From Orientallactaga sibirica (Eukaryota > Chordata > Mammalia > Rodentia > Dipodidae), in NCBI GenBank assembly GCA_036365145.1, contig JAEOAD010000018.1:7334001-7398000 (forward strand): DNA of 64,000 nt, read 5' to 3'. The position numbers were made by a program, and so were the translations under genes. Shown in pieces: positions 12,152-23,215 of this stretch (its first letter is position 1; every line of letters begins with the position of its first letter). The notes under the pieces are model-generated. The model searched no databases, was not told where the DNA came from, and saw only the letters and a list, made by a program, of their open reading frames with translations.

Positions 12152-12490
12152 TGTTAGTCAGCTTTACATCACTATATCAATGCCCACGATAATTAACTTT
12201 AAAATAAAGAGGTTCATTGGCTCATAGATTTACTATTTTCAGTCCTTGTTTTATTATTCTCATCGTTCGGGACCCAAGTTGAGGCAGCTTATCATGGTAG
12301 GGGAATTTGGCAGAGGAAAAACTACTAATTCACAGCAAGGAAATAAGTAACTGAGAAGAAGGCCAGTATCCTTCAAATCCCTTCAAAAACATACCTTTAA
12401 TGATCCGAAGCCCTCCCATCAGGCCCTACTTCTTGAAGGATACTAGCATGCTGTGGGGATACCAGGATGAAGAGACAATTCAAACCAACA
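12152..12490 (-). mobile_element. Decayed LTR, MaLR-like
   Basis: The plus strand opens 'tgttagtcagctttacatca' and closes near 'attcaaaccaaca', the antisense of a mammalian MaLR LTR that ends '..aaagctgactaaca'. The inner words 'aaaataaagagg' and 'gaagccctcccatcaggccc' fit this. Confidence 0.6.
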
Positions 12491-13905
12491 TTGCAAATGA
12501 AAAGGCTGCTCTGAGGTTTCAGCATGTGATCTTTATCTAGAAAGATGAGCAGGCATATTCCCACAGGAAGTGTGTGCAGTTAAAGAATATTCTAGAGAGA
12601 GATAGCAGTATAGGTAAAGACACATGGTTATAAAAAGACCAGAAAACTCCATCAACTGTCAATAATGCCCAAATGAATTATGGTGGGATCTTACAGTTTT
12701 CACTCCAAATTCCATTTTTATTTCACTCTAGTACTGTGGAGAAGGAAAGAGTGAGTTGAAACTATGGTCCAAAGTGCTTTATTTTCTGGTTGGATATCAT
12801 TTTACCTATTGTCCCATTATCAATTCCCAAAAGCCTTGGGGTTTACTTACATTCACAAGGTGAGTGTAATGATTAATGTATCCCAGACCAAGGAGCTGCA
12901 GGGTGGAGATGTCTGCCTCCTTACAGAGATGCAATTGTTTCTTTCAGAGACGATGCCTTGCCCTTTCACACCCTAAGCATAGCTTCCCCCAAGCTGAGTA
13001 TTTATGTGTTGAGTGCAACACTCCATGGACATCAGGATCTAATGGGGTGTGAGAGGGGGCCTGGGGTTTTCATCTTGTTTTCAGCTGTAAAAACACCCCA
13101 TGATTTCCCCTTTCACTCAGGGTCCAGAAGCTTAAGCTTGCTAATATCCTGGGTTGTAAGGTGTCAACAGGGACTCCACAAATGGAAAGGAAAGGATCAA
13201 GTGCCTTCTACCCTAATGCCAAACATATCTATGGTATTTATTTTCTCAGCCCCTACCTAAGATCTCAGATAAATATTTGGGTGCTGGTTGATAGTTTAGT
13301 TTAATGACTTTTTAGCAGCTTTGTGCAAAAGGAGCAGGATGGCTCCTACATTGTCTCGAACAAGTACAATCGGCTGTCCCCAAAAATGCAGTGAGAATGT
13401 GGGAGTGAAGATATTTTTCACTTTCACTGACAACAGATTTGGTTTTATTTTTCCATCTATAAATTGCCTTAAGATGTCTTCTCTACAGTTGGAACCTTTC
13501 AGGAATTCTTTGGGCTGACTAAGAAGTCCCTCCTCCTGGAACAAAGCAGATTTTTTTTCAAGGCTAAAACTTAATTCTGATACTTTAAAATCAATTTTTA
13601 GTACATTTTAAGGAAATAACAAAATGACTGGTGTAAAGTATAAAAAGAAATAAAGAAAAGAAGTGCAAGAGAAAGAAGCCTACATGTGCATGACTCCATT
13701 CAGTCAACTATGAACATTGATGTTAACTTACAATGACATCCCACTTGGTCTCCATAATATGACAGAAGGCAATTCTATCATCTTTTTATTATAAATAAAA
13801 ATTCAAAGGAAGATGCACAATGGCTCTAGACTATTTTGCTCCAAATTCTATGCTGGTTTCTTTCCACTATGTTGTATTAATATCAGCATCAAAAAAGAAA
13901 GAAAA
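12491..13905. other. Unrecognised stretch with two modest open frames
   Basis: No repeat is recognised. A 100-codon plus-strand frame (12958-13260) and an 82-codon minus-strand frame (13296-13544) have no motif I know and start in no special context. I do not call a gene. Confidence 0.35.
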
Positions 13906-14162
13906 GGACTGGTGAGATGGCTTAGCAGTAAGGCGCTTACCTGAGAAGCCTAAGGAGTCTTGTTCGACTCTCCAAGTCCCACATAAGCCAGACACACAAA
14001 GTGATGGAAGTGTGCAAGGTCATACATGTGCAAAAGGTGACGCACATGTCTAGAGTTTGATTGCAGTGACTGGAGGCCCTGGCATATGAATTATCTCTCT
14101 CTCACACTCTCTTTCTCACTCACTCTCTCACGTGAAAAAGGCCAGTCTTTTGGGCTTGCCTC

Positions 14163-14180
<18 letters not shown>
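13906..14180 (+). repeat. B2-like tRNA-derived SINE, diverged
   Basis: The head 'ggactggtgagatggcttag', the B-box-like 'ttgttcgactctcc', a CT-rich region and an A tail mark a B2-like SINE. The middle is longer than in other copies and carries an extra 'catacatgtgcaaaaggtga' stretch. Confidence 0.85.
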
Positions 14181-14200
<20 letters not shown>

Positions 14201-14372
14201 AAGAAAGGGAAAGACAGGGTAAGAGAAAGGGAGAAACAAAGAGAAATGAAGAAGAAAGGAAAGAAGGGAGGGGTGGGGAGGAGATAGGAAGGAAGGAAGA
14301 AAGGAAGTAAGGGATGTAAGGACTGAAGGACAAAGAAAGGAAAGAAGGAGGATGGAAGGAAGGAAGGAAAGA
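14161..14372 (+). repeat. Polypurine (A/G) tract
   Basis: About 210 nt of almost pure purine on the plus strand, grading from A-runs and AAAAG repeats to GGAA repeats. It grew from the A tail of the preceding SINE. Its open frames on both strands are low-complexity artefacts. Confidence 0.9.
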
Positions 14373-14505
14373 ATACGTATAATGTCAGCATTTGGGAGGG
14401 GGGCAGAGACAGGAATCTGAGGCCAGTTTCATCTACACAGTGAGCTCTAGGCCAGTCAGGGATACATAACAAGATCCTGTCTCATACAAGACAACAAATA
14501 AATAA
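14373..14505 (+). repeat. B1-like SINE fragment
   Basis: 'taatgtcagcatttgggagg' and 'ctcatacaagacaac' match a diverged B1 body with an A-rich tail. The head is missing. Confidence 0.7.
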
Positions 14506-14781
14506 AAAATTTAAAAAATGGGAAGGTAGGAGAGGAAATAGAGAAGATAGTAAATGTGTGTATACTTATTTATGCAAAGAGAAGAGGTGTGCATGCCATT
14601 GAGAAATAATGTTTGGTCAAATGCCAGTGTAATTTGTTATTAATGTATAAAAGATAACATGTTTTTACCAGATATAGTCAAGAGTTGATATCTAAGTTTA
14701 AGTCTTATCTTTATATCTTAATATTAAAATTGATTTTTGGAAAAAATTTTTATTTGAGTTAATTAAAAATCCATTATTACA

Positions 14782-14960
14782 GGCTGGAGATATGGCTTAG
14801 AGGTTAAGGCACTTGCCTGCAAAGCCAAAGGACCCAAGTTAGATTCCCCAGTGCCTATGTAAAGCCAGATGCACAAGATGGTGCATACCTCTGGGGTTCA
14901 TTTGCAGTGGATAGAGGCCCTGGCATACCCAAATCTATTTATCTCAAATGAATATATAAA
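14782..14960 (+). repeat. B2-like tRNA-derived SINE
   Basis: 'ggctggagatatggcttaga' head with 'gttagattcccc' B box and 'ccagatgcacaagatggtgc' body. The tail is short. Confidence 0.9.
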
Positions 14961-15027
14961 ATATATTTTAAAATACCTTATTACATTTTGTTATTATGAC
15001 ATTTTCAACTCTTCTTTGGAGATTGGT

Positions 15028-15110
15028 ACTCACTTGTGTGAACTTGAATTCATGGCCATCCTCCTTCCTCTGCCTCCCAAGTTCTTGATTAAAGGCATGG
15101 GCCATTATTC
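15028..15110 (-). repeat. B1-like SINE fragment
   Basis: 'cctctgcctcccaagttctt' followed by 'gattaaaggcatgggcca' is the antisense of a B1 5' half. Confidence 0.75.
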
Positions 15111-15560
15111 CCCAAGGCAGCTTTCTTGACCCCATTCCCATCTCATTTCCTCAGGTGCATCCAGGGGGTTGGGAAAACCAACTTTCTCATCATCCAAGTC
15201 CAACAGTAGAGTGTGGCTTCCTCCACTCACTTTCCTAACTTCTGAATGCCCCGTATTGCAGCCCAGAAGGGTGGTCTCAGGCTCCACTTGCCTCTGGTCA
15301 TGCCCAGGCCATTCACTGAAAGGGAGGGAAGGGAGGAGGGGAGCCCGGCAAGGGAGCAAAGAGAGGAGGCACTGCAGTTGTAGTGCCGGGTTACCACAGG
15401 CCATGGTGTGCAGGGCCAGGCTCTGGCAAGGTGGCTTCATCTTGCAGACCACAGCCATCCTCATACTCTGACTGCAGCTGTGGTGCCTGTGTCCCCTCTT
15501 TAGGAAGCTAAGCTCTGGATGCAGGCAGCGAGGCACCTCACATCCGCCATTCATGGTTGC
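15105..15560. other. GC-richer segment with 149-codon minus-strand open frame
   Basis: This is one of the longest open frames outside recognised mobile elements (minus strand, 15554 to 15105), in the least AT-rich part of the non-repeat DNA. The predicted peptide is rich in Pro, Leu, Cys and Ser. It contains a C-terminal acidic stretch (LLLDLDDEKVGFPNPLDAPEE) but no domain I recognise. The last codons run into the B1 fragment at 15110. It overlaps a 100-codon plus-strand frame, which is common in GC-rich DNA by chance. It could be part of a processed pseudogene or a regulatory region; I do not call it a gene. Confidence 0.3.
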
Positions 15561-16268
15561 TTGCCTGCCTTGCCCAGAGCTCTGCAGGCTGTATGTAGTC
15601 TATCACAGCGAGACTGCCCATCAACTCTGCAGCCCCTCTCACTCTGGAAATAGTCTCATGGTGATTACTGACACTAGAGTATGAGAATAATCACAAGACA
15701 CCACTTAATAATTAGGTCTGGACCTGGTACTCTGACACACTTGTCCAATTTCCATTGACCAGAAGAGCTTAAAAACAAGAGACAATGACAGAGACCTAAA
15801 GGTGACTCTAGTTTTCTCATTTCTGGTATTCTCAGCTTGTGTGAAGAAGTCATTCCCTTGAGTGTACCAATAGAATGAGCAAGCGTGAATGATATCACTT
15901 CATGCTTTTGCCATACACAAAATTTGTCTTACCAATGGAATTGTCTTTGGAATTCTTTCTAGCTGAATTTGAAGAAGTAAGTAGCCAACCTGGGAGGTCC
16001 ATGTGACTTCCAGCTGACAGGCAGCAAGAAGCTGGGTCTATCAGCCTCACACCTGTAAGGAAATGACTGTTGCCAACAATTTCGCCCAAGGGAAGGACAC
16101 ACTTTGGAAACTGTCCAATATTTGTATGTGCAAACGTTCTCTATAGAGGCTTCTCTGCTTGCTGTGCTACTAGGAAGTATATTCTACCAGCTTTTCCTTT
16201 GCTATGCCAATATGTTATTCTTTCATCTTGAGATAGTAGCACCCTTGTCAATACATGTCTAATTTTAA
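15561..16268. other. Unrecognised non-coding stretch
   Basis: No recognised repeat, motif or long open frame. Confidence 0.4.
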
Positions 16269-16480
16269 ATATATTTTATTTGTTTATTTATTTACTTATT
16301 TAAGAGACAAAGAGAAAGAGAGAGAGGGAGAGAGAGAGCGAAAGAGAGACTGTGGGTGCTCCATGGCCTGCCACTGCATACACCACTATGTGCATTTAAC
16401 TTTATGAGGGTACTGATGAAATAAACCCAGAATGCCAGGCTTTGCATGCAAGTGCCTTTAACCACTGAGTCTGGTGTTTT
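16269..16480 (-). repeat. B2-like tRNA-derived SINE, old
   Basis: TTTA-rich tail (plus strand), GA-rich block, then 'ggctttgcatgcaagtgcct' and 'taaccactgagtctg', which is the antisense head. It is strongly diverged. Confidence 0.8.
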
Positions 16481-18309
16481 AAAACCTTTGTCACTTGATT
16501 TAAAGTTTAGGTTGGGCATGTGATCAGGATGCCTTCAGAAAATGGAATGAAAAAGCATTTCACTCCCCAAACAACATCCTCCCTGGAAGTTCCCATTGCC
16601 AAGCTCCCTGCAAACATATTCTACACCTTTCTTTCAGGTTGGAAATGGGATCACACGAGCACATCTGTTTAGTGACAATGTCTTTGCAACTTCTGCACAG
16701 ATGGTTTTCAGTTTGGTGGTTTTAGCTGAAACTAAGTTGAACAGTCCCATTTAACCATTTTCTTTTCCTAATATACCCTTTGGGACAAAGTACTTTTCCT
16801 GTCACCATCAGTCATATCACCTACACAATGGGAATAAGGATAATGCCTGCCTCTTGGTGGTGTTAGGAAATGTGTTGATATAATTATGCTAGCAATGAAC
16901 AAGTGTATAGCAATCCCTGCACTCCCAGAAGAGAGAACAGTCCCATCCTTGAGTTGATTTAGCAAAGAAGTTAAACACTTATATGCAAGAAGCAATGTGA
17001 GTCCAAATTTCAAGTCTGCCATTGCCTAACTTTGTAATTTTGTACAGTTTAGGGTCATGCTAAGAATGATAACAGAACTTCTTTAATAAGGTTATTGTTG
17101 TGTTTACATGAGAAAGTGTATGTAACTACTCAGCCAGTGTCTGCCAAGCGTAAAAATGCCTAGCAGCATTATGAATATAGTAGTTACTATTCCACAAAGA
17201 GCAGTCATGTTTTATATAGAATTTTCACTGTGAAAAAATGAAGTAATAACAAAATTTTTATGAAGAAACCATTTGTTCCATAAGAAATTTTATATGAATA
17301 ACTATGTGGTATTCTACACTATTTTGATAAAAAATACCAATATCATATAGTGAGTATTATATAAATTGAAGCACAATGAAAGGACACATGAGGAAATTAC
17401 AAATAATTATAATGGTATATGTGTATGTTGTTTATGAAGGGGATATTTTGTGCTGACATTTTTATATATGAGCTAAAAATGGGCAAATCTGAGCAGATAA
17501 TATTGCCACATTATCTTTCATTTGGACATGACTTTAGTCATTTTCTATTCTAGCCTGTTCTTCTAGAACAGAGAAATGAGATATTTTGCAATAGGCTTGG
17601 AAAAGAATTGTGCATGAACTAGAGTACAGCAAAAATTTGCCATATCCTAAGATATTAACATACATGTGCAAAAGATGCCACAAGTTGGGTCATTATTCAT
17701 AGAGACATTGCCTCTTCCACATAACTGATGGCTACCCTAACAATGCATGACCCACATTCCCCAACGAGGAAGCTCCCTTCGGAGGGGGGAGGACAGGGAG
17801 GAGGCTATTGATGGCACCAACATGAATGTATTCACATTATGTGCATAACTAATAAAAAAGGCAAAAAAGCACATGTGTTTAAACATTCTATAAGTATTTT
17901 CATTTTTGTTCCCTCTTAATTTGGTGTGGATCTGATTTATGCTCCTATGAATGAATACCAAAGAATTAAAGAATAAAACTACTGATTTGGTGGTAAAGAC
18001 ATCTGGATGTTGTCAGAAGAAGCTATGTCTTTTATAAAGGCTACACACTTTGCAGTCCTACCATCAACAAATGACATCTGTTTCCCTCAATTATCACACC
18101 AGTATCTTATCATGTAACTGATGTGGCATGAGATATTTGATGTTATATAGATTATATTTTAAATTATTTTCTAAGGTAATTTTATCACAGAATTTGATCT
18201 TTTCCTGCTCACTTGAATTTACAGTTAATATTATCAATAAAACTTTATGAACGAAAAAATTATATATACTGGGGATTTAAACACAACACCTGAGCTCTGA
18301 TGTTGTGAT
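16481..18309. other. Unrecognised, probably single-copy DNA
   Basis: About 1.8 kb of AT-rich sequence without recognised repeats or coding frames. Confidence 0.4.
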
Positions 18310-18476
18310 ATCACTTTAAATTTATTCATTTTTTTTTGAGGTTAGGGTCTCACTCTAGCTCAGGCTGACCTGGAATTCACTATGTAATCTCAGGGTGGCC
18401 TTGAACTCACGGGAATCCTCCTACCTCTGCCTCCTGAGTGCTGGGATTAAAGGCATGCGCCACCGTGCCTGGCACT
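18310..18476 (-). repeat. B1-like SINE
   Basis: T-rich tail then 'gtctcactctagctcaggct' and 'gctgggattaaaggcatgcg' to the head. It is nearly full length. Confidence 0.92.
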
Positions 18477-18627
18477 CATGTGGTTTTGTAAGGAAAATTT
18501 CTTTAATAATCAAAATTTTGTGACATTAACTACCATCCTAGACCATCAACAAGTCATAACCAGTATCATTAAGAACATCCAGTTTTTTTCTTTTACTTGT
18601 GTGTATGTAAAAAAAAACCTGGTTGGT

Positions 18628-18629
<2 letters not shown>

Positions 18630-18661
<32 letters not shown>
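18630..18661 (+). repeat. (GT)n microsatellite
   Basis: About 15 GT units. Confidence 0.95.
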
Positions 18662-18665
<4 letters not shown>

Positions 18666-18759
18666 TTATACAATTTTTTGAGACTGGGTTCATATTATAT
18701 CCCATGCTTACTTGAAACTATATAGCCCAGGGTGTCCTCAAACTTATGTTGACCTTTTA

Positions 18760-19339
18760 TGGTAGTTTGAAAGTATGACCCCAAAGACTCAAATGTTTTA
18801 TCAAAATTTAGTTTGGGGCTTGATAAATTAATGGTTAAAAGGTGTTTGCTTGCAAACCCCAATGGCCCAGGTTTGATTCCCCAGTGTCTAAGTAAAGCCA
18901 GATGCACAGGATGGCACATATCTGGAGTTTGTTTACAGTGGCAGGAAGCCCGTGTGCGTCCATTCATCCCTCCCATTACAAGTAAATAATAAAATTGTAA
19001 AACATAAGAAAATTTAATTTGAAACTTCAGGCCCTAGCAGACAGAATCCTGCTGAAGGGGCCATGTCACTGGGGGCAGATCTTAGAGTCTAACCCTAAGG
19101 TGTATTTGGGGGTGGATATGAATTCCTGTCAAAAGGTGTAGGGAGAGCAGTTTGAGCTCTGGTGTTTTGTGCTCCTTATGGTGCTGGCTGTTGGTGAACT
19201 TTCTCTGAAGGGTCTATGAATGGAAGCAAGCACTGCCATCGATGGAACTTCCCCTGGACTTGCAAGCTAAAATAAACCCATTCCTTCCACAAACTGTGTC
19301 TGGTTGGATATTCATCCCAGCAACTTGGAGCTGGCTACA
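18760..19339 (+). mobile_element. Solo LTR, ERVL/MaLR-type, split by a SINE
   Basis: It begins 'tggtagtttgaaagtatgac' and resumes after the SINE with 'gccctagcagacagaatcct'. It continues through 'aagctaaaataaacccattc' to 'ggctaca'. The AATAAA near the 3' end and the shared body place it with the 9630 and 40327 copies. Confidence 0.75.
18816..19008 (+). repeat. B2-like SINE nested in LTR
   Basis: The head is decayed ('gggcttgataaattaatggt') but the body 'tttgattccccagtgtctaa' is clear. It is flanked by a 13-bp duplication, 18803-18815 and 19009-19021, with one mismatch. This proves it inserted into the LTR. Confidence 0.9.
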
Positions 19340-19480
19340 ATACCTTTTTTCCTCAGTTTCCTCAGAGTTTGGAATCTAGGTGTAATCCACCTACCAGCTA
19401 GTTTAGTATTATGTTAAAAAAACAGTAAGCTACAACTATATAACTGAAAAATGACCAATTAAAGGGAAACTGTCATTTAT

Positions 19481-19762
19481 TGCAGTTTGAATGTAAACTA
19501 TCCTCAGTAGAGCCTTGATGGAGGAAGTGGATCACTGAGTGTGTCCCTGAAGTTTTATAGCTCCACCTCCACTTCCTATTTGTCCTCTGCTTCCTGGCTG
19601 TGGATGAAGTGCTACCAATGTAGTTTCCAGCTCCTGGTGCCATGCCTTCCCTGCCATGATGGAATGTATCCCATGGAAACCTTGGCCAGAATAAACTTTT
19701 CATTCTTTAGGTTGCTTCTGATCAAGTATTTAATTATAGCAATGAGAAAGTAACTAATGTAC
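19481..19762 (+). mobile_element. Solo LTR, ERVL/MaLR-type
   Basis: 'tgcagtttgaatgtaaacta' at the start, 'ccagaataaacttttcattc' near the end and a closing 'agtaactaatgta'. It is a second member of the family, only 141 nt downstream of the previous LTR. Confidence 0.75.
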
Positions 19763-19889
19763 CATGTGTCTCATATTTTTAAGTGCACTGTTATCTTTCA
19801 GTCCTCAAATTCCATAACATACACACATGATAGCATCAGTGATTGAATATAGCCCAACACTGGATTTCAGTGTTATCAGGACTGACATG

Positions 19890-20245
19890 ATGTGATGTTT
19901 CTATGGCAAAATACCTCATATTATCAGCTTATGAGTAGGAAATGTTTCTTTGACTCATGGCTTTATAGGGCTTCTCCATGGTCATTTGGCCCCACTGATT
20001 TTGTCAATTTAGATTATCACGGCAGAAGCATATGGCAGAGGAAAAGCATCTGATATCCAGGGAGAGAATTCACATTCATAATGTGCAATAAAGTCTCTCC
20101 TTCAAAATCCATTAAGCTAGTAGTACATAAACGTATTGATCCATGCAAGAGTTCACCTCTTAGAGGCCCCACCTTTGATCATTGTAACACTGGGAACCAA
20201 ACCTTCAACTCATGAGCTTGAGGGTTGGGGCACACTGAGGAATTT
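19890..20245 (-). mobile_element. Decayed LTR, MaLR-like
   Basis: 'ggcaaaatacctcatattat' and 'ccatggtcatttggcccca' then 'aggccccacctttgatca' and 'gggaaccaaaccttcaact' is the antisense of a typical MaLR LTR. The borders are approximate. Confidence 0.6.
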
Positions 20246-22123
20246 AAGAGCCAAATCACATACAAACAGGAGTTTTCCACAGAGAATGGAAAGAATTTAA
20301 CATTGCCAAAAATGACAATTGCATGAGTTTTAGTGAATTGCATTTTCTTTGACTGAAGCAATAAATCGATGCTTTCTTTACTGTTTATAAACCAGCACCT
20401 CCAGTACACAACATTACAACAAACTACCTGAGATATACAGACCATATTATCTTAGGTATTTTCTTCAGTTCATGTACCAAACAGATCATTAGACTAGTTT
20501 GCTCAGTTTCTGGGCACACAGGACAAGAGGCTCAGCACTGTAAACCACTATACCTCAGATGCAGGGTATAAATAGTGGCTGGAAAGTACTTTAAATGCAC
20601 CAAGACCTTAAATCTTATTTGGAATTCATACAGAGTTCTCTACTACCTTCATAGGTGTTATGAAAAGATGCCTCTCTACTTCCTTTTAGACCTTCTATGA
20701 AATAATGTGATTTTTAGAAGCAGCCACAATCAAAGTTTTCCAGAACAATTTTTACTTGAATTGACTAATGATTAGCTTTTATCTTAGAGATTACAGTTCC
20801 TGGTTATTTGCAAACAATTTTTCTATAAAACTACATTATTTGATAAATGATACAGATTCAGAAATGAGAAATTAATATCATTGGATAAATATAAAATTGT
20901 TTGTTTTAGAATATATACATATTTTTTGATTCCATATAAGACAATTTAGAATGTATCAAGTAATCTGTGTGTGATCTATAGCTTAATTTTGAGTCCAAAT
21001 GAAATAAGTAGCTTGTAGGTAAATCCATGAAAGTGCACTTCAGGTTTCTGACAAACATTTGTAGCAACACTATCTCCTCCATACTCATAATTTACAGAGG
21101 TAAGTTAGACCGAGCCATCTTGGGGATAAAACAAAGAGAATCTTACTGGGAGCTTTTTGAGAGATAAGCTCTCTGGTGTTTATGACCTGAAGCCACGTTT
21201 AGTCGTTTCTACTGGTCATGAATGAGGAAACTCCCCACACCTGATTACTGGCAGGAGTGATTCTGAAGGAGCACACCTTAGAATGGAGCCCATGTTGACA
21301 CTAATGACATCATTTTTTTTGGATTATTCAAATTCAAACCTTACCCTACATCTTACTTTTTCTCACTTCAACTTCCATATGTCCATGATGGTGATGTTCA
21401 TTTAAATGATTATCTATTACTTGAGGCAAAACACATCCCAAAAGATATACCTTCTTTTCCTTTCACTCAAATTATTCATCATACCATAAATTAGGAAAGC
21501 CTGAAAAAATTTTATCCTTCTTGGGAAAATATACAGGAATGCTTTACCCATCTCATCCCTCTTTCTCCTTTGCATAAGAGGGGCAATGATTACCTGATTG
21601 GTTGCTTGGCATGTTTGAGCATCAAGCCTAGTGAGTTTTAGTTTTCCTATTGTAGTGACTGTGCCCCAAATCCCACTTCCCCCTGAAGTTTTTGTTTGAT
21701 GCTGTTCAAGGGGCATTTGTTTTACCCACAGTAAACTCCTAAATGCCTGTCAGAAGAGTAACATAACAAAGTACAAAAAAACCCTCACATTTAATAGTCA
21801 AGCTCTACCACAGAAAAAGCAGGAAATGGAGAAATGATCATGTTGTTCTATGTGATTCTAGTCACAATTTATTTAGAACCAGTGATGATTAATATTCACC
21901 TCAAAATCCTATGACTGTTTATATGTGCTTATGGGTTAAATAACTTGTTTCTCTAAATAATAAAAAAATGCCTTTTGTATATCTAGCACATAGAATGTAT
22001 ATATATATATTATATATATATATCTTATAGAATAAACTAAGAACATTATGCTTGCTGCCTCTAATGATCACAAAACCTATAAGAATAAAAAATAACCACA
22101 GTAGATTATCTAAACATCAAAGA
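20246..22123. other. Unrecognised, probably single-copy DNA
   Basis: No recognised gene or interspersed repeat. A short (TA)n tract lies at about 22001-22024. A 99-codon minus-strand frame at 21417-21716 has no motif that I recognise. Confidence 0.4.
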
Positions 22124-22136
22124 CCAAGTAACTTTT

Positions 22137-22434
22137 AAAATTTTTTTTAAATTATTTTTTTATTATTTATTTTTGGAGAGAGACACAGAGAGAGAGACAG
22201 ACAGACAGAGTGGGAGAGGGAGAGATAGAGATGGGCACGCCAGCAGTCTCTCAGCTGCTGTGAACGAAATCCAGATGTGTGCACCCCCTTGTGGGCAAGT
22301 GCGGCATTGCGCCCTTGCGTCACTTTGCATCTGGCTAAACATGGGACCTGGAGATTGGAACCGCTGGACATTGGAACCAGCCTTCTTAGGCTTAGCAGGC
22401 AGGCGCCTTAACTGCTAAGCCATCTCTCCAGCCC
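22137..22434 (-). repeat. B2-like tRNA-derived SINE, full length
   Basis: On the minus strand it opens 'gggctggagagatggcttag', carries a B-box-like 'ggttccaatc' and ends in a GA/CT-rich region and A-rich tail. A 13-bp exact duplication (22124-22136 and 22435-22447) flanks it. It is one of the cleanest copies and serves as the reference for the longer subfamily, which has a '..tgacgcaagggcgcaatg' middle. Confidence 0.95.
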
Positions 22435-22616
22435 CCAAGTAACTTTTTGACAAAGACCAAGCTCAGATTTGACTCAATATCTATTCAATTCTAAGACAAT
22501 ATCTTTCTCACTGTGACACAGAATGTTATTCTCTCCAGATAGGTTTTCCATATGTCCAGTTTGATCCTCTTATTCAGCAAAATAAAAACAAGGTCTTTTA
22601 CAGAAAACAGATTGGG

Positions 22617-22831
22617 AGCTGGAGAGATGGCTTAGTGGTTAATCACCTAAGGACCCCAGTTTGAGGCTCATTACCCAGTACCCACGTGAGCAAGATGCAC
22701 AAGGTGGTACATGCATCTGGAGTTAGTTTGCAGTGGTTGGAGGCCCTGGTGCACCCATTCTCTTTCTCTCTTTCTCTGCCTCTTTTTCTCTGTCTGTTGC
22801 TCCTAAATAAATTTAAAAAAAAAAGAGAGAA
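22617..22831 (+). repeat. B2-like tRNA-derived SINE
   Basis: 'agctggagagatggcttagt' head, CT-rich then A-rich tail. A 15-bp duplication (22602-22616 and 22832-22846, one mismatch) borders it. Confidence 0.93.
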
Positions 22832-22846
22832 AGAAAACAGACTGGG

Positions 22847-23190
22847 TGGTTCCTTATGACAGTCTAACAAAAGTATGTTTGGATGACAAGCTCTCTTTGA
22901 GACAAGGACTATTAAGCTATATGCTAATTTCTTTCTTTCCAGTTGACATTATTATTTTCATATTGCAATGCTATAGTATAATACTGTAGCATTGTATAAT
23001 ATAATGTTAATCATTCTACAGTAATTAGGCAAGCCAGATCAAATGTGACAGGAGGAGAGCTTGATAATCTGTGTTTCAACAATAATATCTGATGCAGGGA
23101 AGATAAAAGTCCCCAAAGAAAATCAAAATACACAAAAGTTTATGCTGTATCTGTAAGCTTCTCTTGGGCTCAACTTTCCTATTCATAAAT
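22847..23190. other. Unrecognised AT-rich stretch with a small imperfect palindrome
   Basis: No repeat is recognised. An imperfect inverted repeat lies at 22966-22994: left arm 'caatgctatagtat' against right arm 'atactgtagcattg'. Confidence 0.5.
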
Positions 23191-23215
23191 AAATAATTTG
23201 ATTTTTTAATTTAAA
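23191..23215. repeat. Left 25-bp target-site duplication of the SINE-L1 composite
   Basis: It matches 30806-30830 at 24 of 25 positions (the difference is T here, C there). The two copies bracket both the L1 and the SINE head as one unit. Confidence 0.9.

Noticed and set aside
14086..14472. Open frames of 74-103 codons on both strands
   Set aside because: They translate a polypurine/polypyrimidine tract (Lys/Glu/Arg or Phe/Ser/Pro runs) and are low-complexity artefacts.
22137..22434. tRNA-gene-like A and B boxes in the 'ggctggagagatggctta' repeats
   Set aside because: All copies are SINEs with tails and target duplications. None has a complete cloverleaf of a functional tRNA gene.
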